This document shows, piece after piece, positions 63,300 through 64,000 of a stretch of 64,000 nucleotides of DNA. The number at the start of each line of letters is the position of its first letter. Position 1 is the stretch's first letter. Made by a program: the position numbers and the translations under genes. The notes beneath the pieces were generated by a model that worked only from the letters and a program-made list of their open reading frames with translations, had not been told where the DNA came from and searched no databases. The stretch is taken from the NCBI RefSeq assembly GCF_900007165.1, contig NZ_CYGY02000059.1, forward strand, positions 1 to 64,000. The letters run 5' to 3'. The stretch comes from Paraburkholderia piptadeniae (lineage in GTDB: Bacteria > Pseudomonadota > Gammaproteobacteria > Burkholderiales > Burkholderiaceae).

Positions 63300-64000
63300 A
63301 TGGCCGGACCGCTCGAAGGACTCAAGGTCGTCGATTTTTCCCGCGTGCTGGCCGGCCCACTGTGCGCGCGGACGCTAGCCGATCTCGGTGCTGATGTGAT
63401 CAAGATCGAGCCGCCGCGGCCCGACGTGTCGCGTGCCGCGTTCCCGAATCGCGATGGCATGTCGGGCTACTACGCTCAGCAAAATAGCGGCAAGCGCAAT
63501 ATCAGCATCGATCTGAACGCGCCGGGCGCACGTGAGTTCGTGCTACGCCTGTGCGACGAGGCTGACATCATCGTCGAGAATTTTCGGGCCGGCACGCTCA
63601 AGGGTTTTGGACTCGACTACGCCACACTCGCGAAGCGCAATCCAAAGCTGGTCTATGTATCGATCACAGGTTATGGCCAGCGCGGCCCGTGGGCGTCGCG
63701 CATGGCCTACGCGCCGACCGTGCAGGCCGAAACGGGATTCACGCACAATACATTGCGGCATTTCGACGGCGCGGGCGACGGCCGGAAATGGACCGATCCC
63801 CTGTCTCACGCGGACGTCTATGCTGGCCTGCAAGCGACCATCGCCGTGCTCGCGGCAGTGCGCAAACGTGAAGTCACCGGGCGCGGCCAATACATCGACG
63901 TCGCGATGGCGGCTGTGATGCTGTCGATCAACGAACGCGCTCACCTTGATCTCGCGGGTGTCGATACGGGCGCGGAGCCCGGCATCCTTGGCGCCGCCGA
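63300..64000 (+). CDS. Class III CoA-transferase, partial, catalytic Asp missing
   Basis: The 5' part (233 codons) of a CaiB/BaiF-type protein, cut by the window end. N-terminal LKVVDFSRVLAGPLCARTLAD, LGADVIKIE, ADIIVENFRAGTL, and VSITGYGQRGPW are typical. The usual catalytic Asp (P-x-Y-D-x-x-x-Q) is Ala138 here: MAYAPTVQAETG. In the homologue at 48478 it is Asp145 (GYDVVLQGE). Either the protein uses another mechanism, or it is a subunit or non-transferase. ATG 63300 is 1 bp after the crotonase stop. Confidence 0.88.
   Translation, partial: MAGPLEGLKVVDFSRVLAGPLCARTLADLGADVIKIEPPRPDVSRAAFPNRDGMSGYYAQQNSGKRNISIDLNAPGAREFVLRLCDEADIIVENFRAGTLKGFGLDYATLAKRNPKLVYVSITGYGQRGPWASRMAYAPTVQAETGFTHNTLRHFDGAGDGRKWTDPLSHADVYAGLQATIAVLAAVRKREVTGRGQYIDVAMAAVMLSINERAHLDLAGVDTGAEPGILGAA

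Overview
The window looks like a GC-rich chromosomal or megaplasmid segment of a Burkholderia-type betaproteobacterium, most likely Paraburkholderia. This rests on the andAcAdAbAa/andR anthranilate dioxygenase layout known from Burkholderia cepacia DBO1, a Burkholderia-type 16-strand porin and many LysR regulators. No rRNA, tRNA, CRISPR array, transposase or integrase was recognised. The window is dense with aromatic and acyl-CoA catabolism genes.

Region 1 (1-10.4 kb): a truncated, frameshifted alpha/beta hydrolase remnant, an amidase, then the three-component anthranilate 1,2-dioxygenase operon andAc-andAd-andAb-andAa (minus strand) with the divergent AraC-type gene andR. An MFS permease, a small cupin and a porin follow.

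Region 2 (10.7-25.2 kb) is the highlight. It encodes what appears to be a complete 2-nitrobenzoate / 3-hydroxyanthranilate pathway of the nba type known from Pseudomonas fluorescens KU-7. NbaA (nitroreductase) and NbaB (hydroxylaminobenzoate mutase) would make 3-hydroxyanthranilate. NbaC opens the ring, NbaD decarboxylates, NbaE oxidises the semialdehyde and NbaF deaminates. NbaG, NbaH, NbaI and NbaJ finish to pyruvate and acetyl-CoA. The genes lie in three minus-strand transcription units: MFS-nbaA-nbaR, nbaF-nbaC, and nbaE-H-J-I-G-D-B-FMN reductase. Each unit is preceded by a 68-bp promoter element of identical geometry, probably the NbaR target. A flavin reductase and two tandem CDGSH iron-sulfur proteins sit beside the cluster.

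Region 3 (25.8-42 kb): an RND efflux operon, two paralogous MarR regulators, and an island of alpha/beta hydrolases, a nitrilase, a tautomerase, SnoaL-like and YciI/muconolactone-isomerase-like small enzymes, an NmrA-like reductase and a GlxA-type AraC regulator. Short AT-rich palindromes recur in front of these genes. One whole promoter is duplicated, once distal to the efflux operon and once in front of a lipoprotein hydrolase.

Region 4 (42-47.3 kb): a LysE exporter, a DHA2-type MFS pump with a divergent LysR gene, and yjcH-actP acetate uptake genes.

Region 5 (47.4-57.3 kb): a pim-like acyl-CoA beta-oxidation operon (FadB-like fusion, thiolase, two acyl-CoA dehydrogenases, crotonase, class III CoA-transferase, nitronate-monooxygenase-like flavoprotein) with a LysR regulator upstream.

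Region 6 (57.4-64 kb): a quinone oxidoreductase, a cis-CaaD-like tautomerase, a BKACE enzyme with an aldehyde dehydrogenase, a DUF1330 protein, and a crotonase plus CoA-transferase pair that runs off the right edge. Three intergenic copies of a 17-bp palindrome with consensus TGTTAACACCGTTAACA tie the last three transcripts into one putative regulon.
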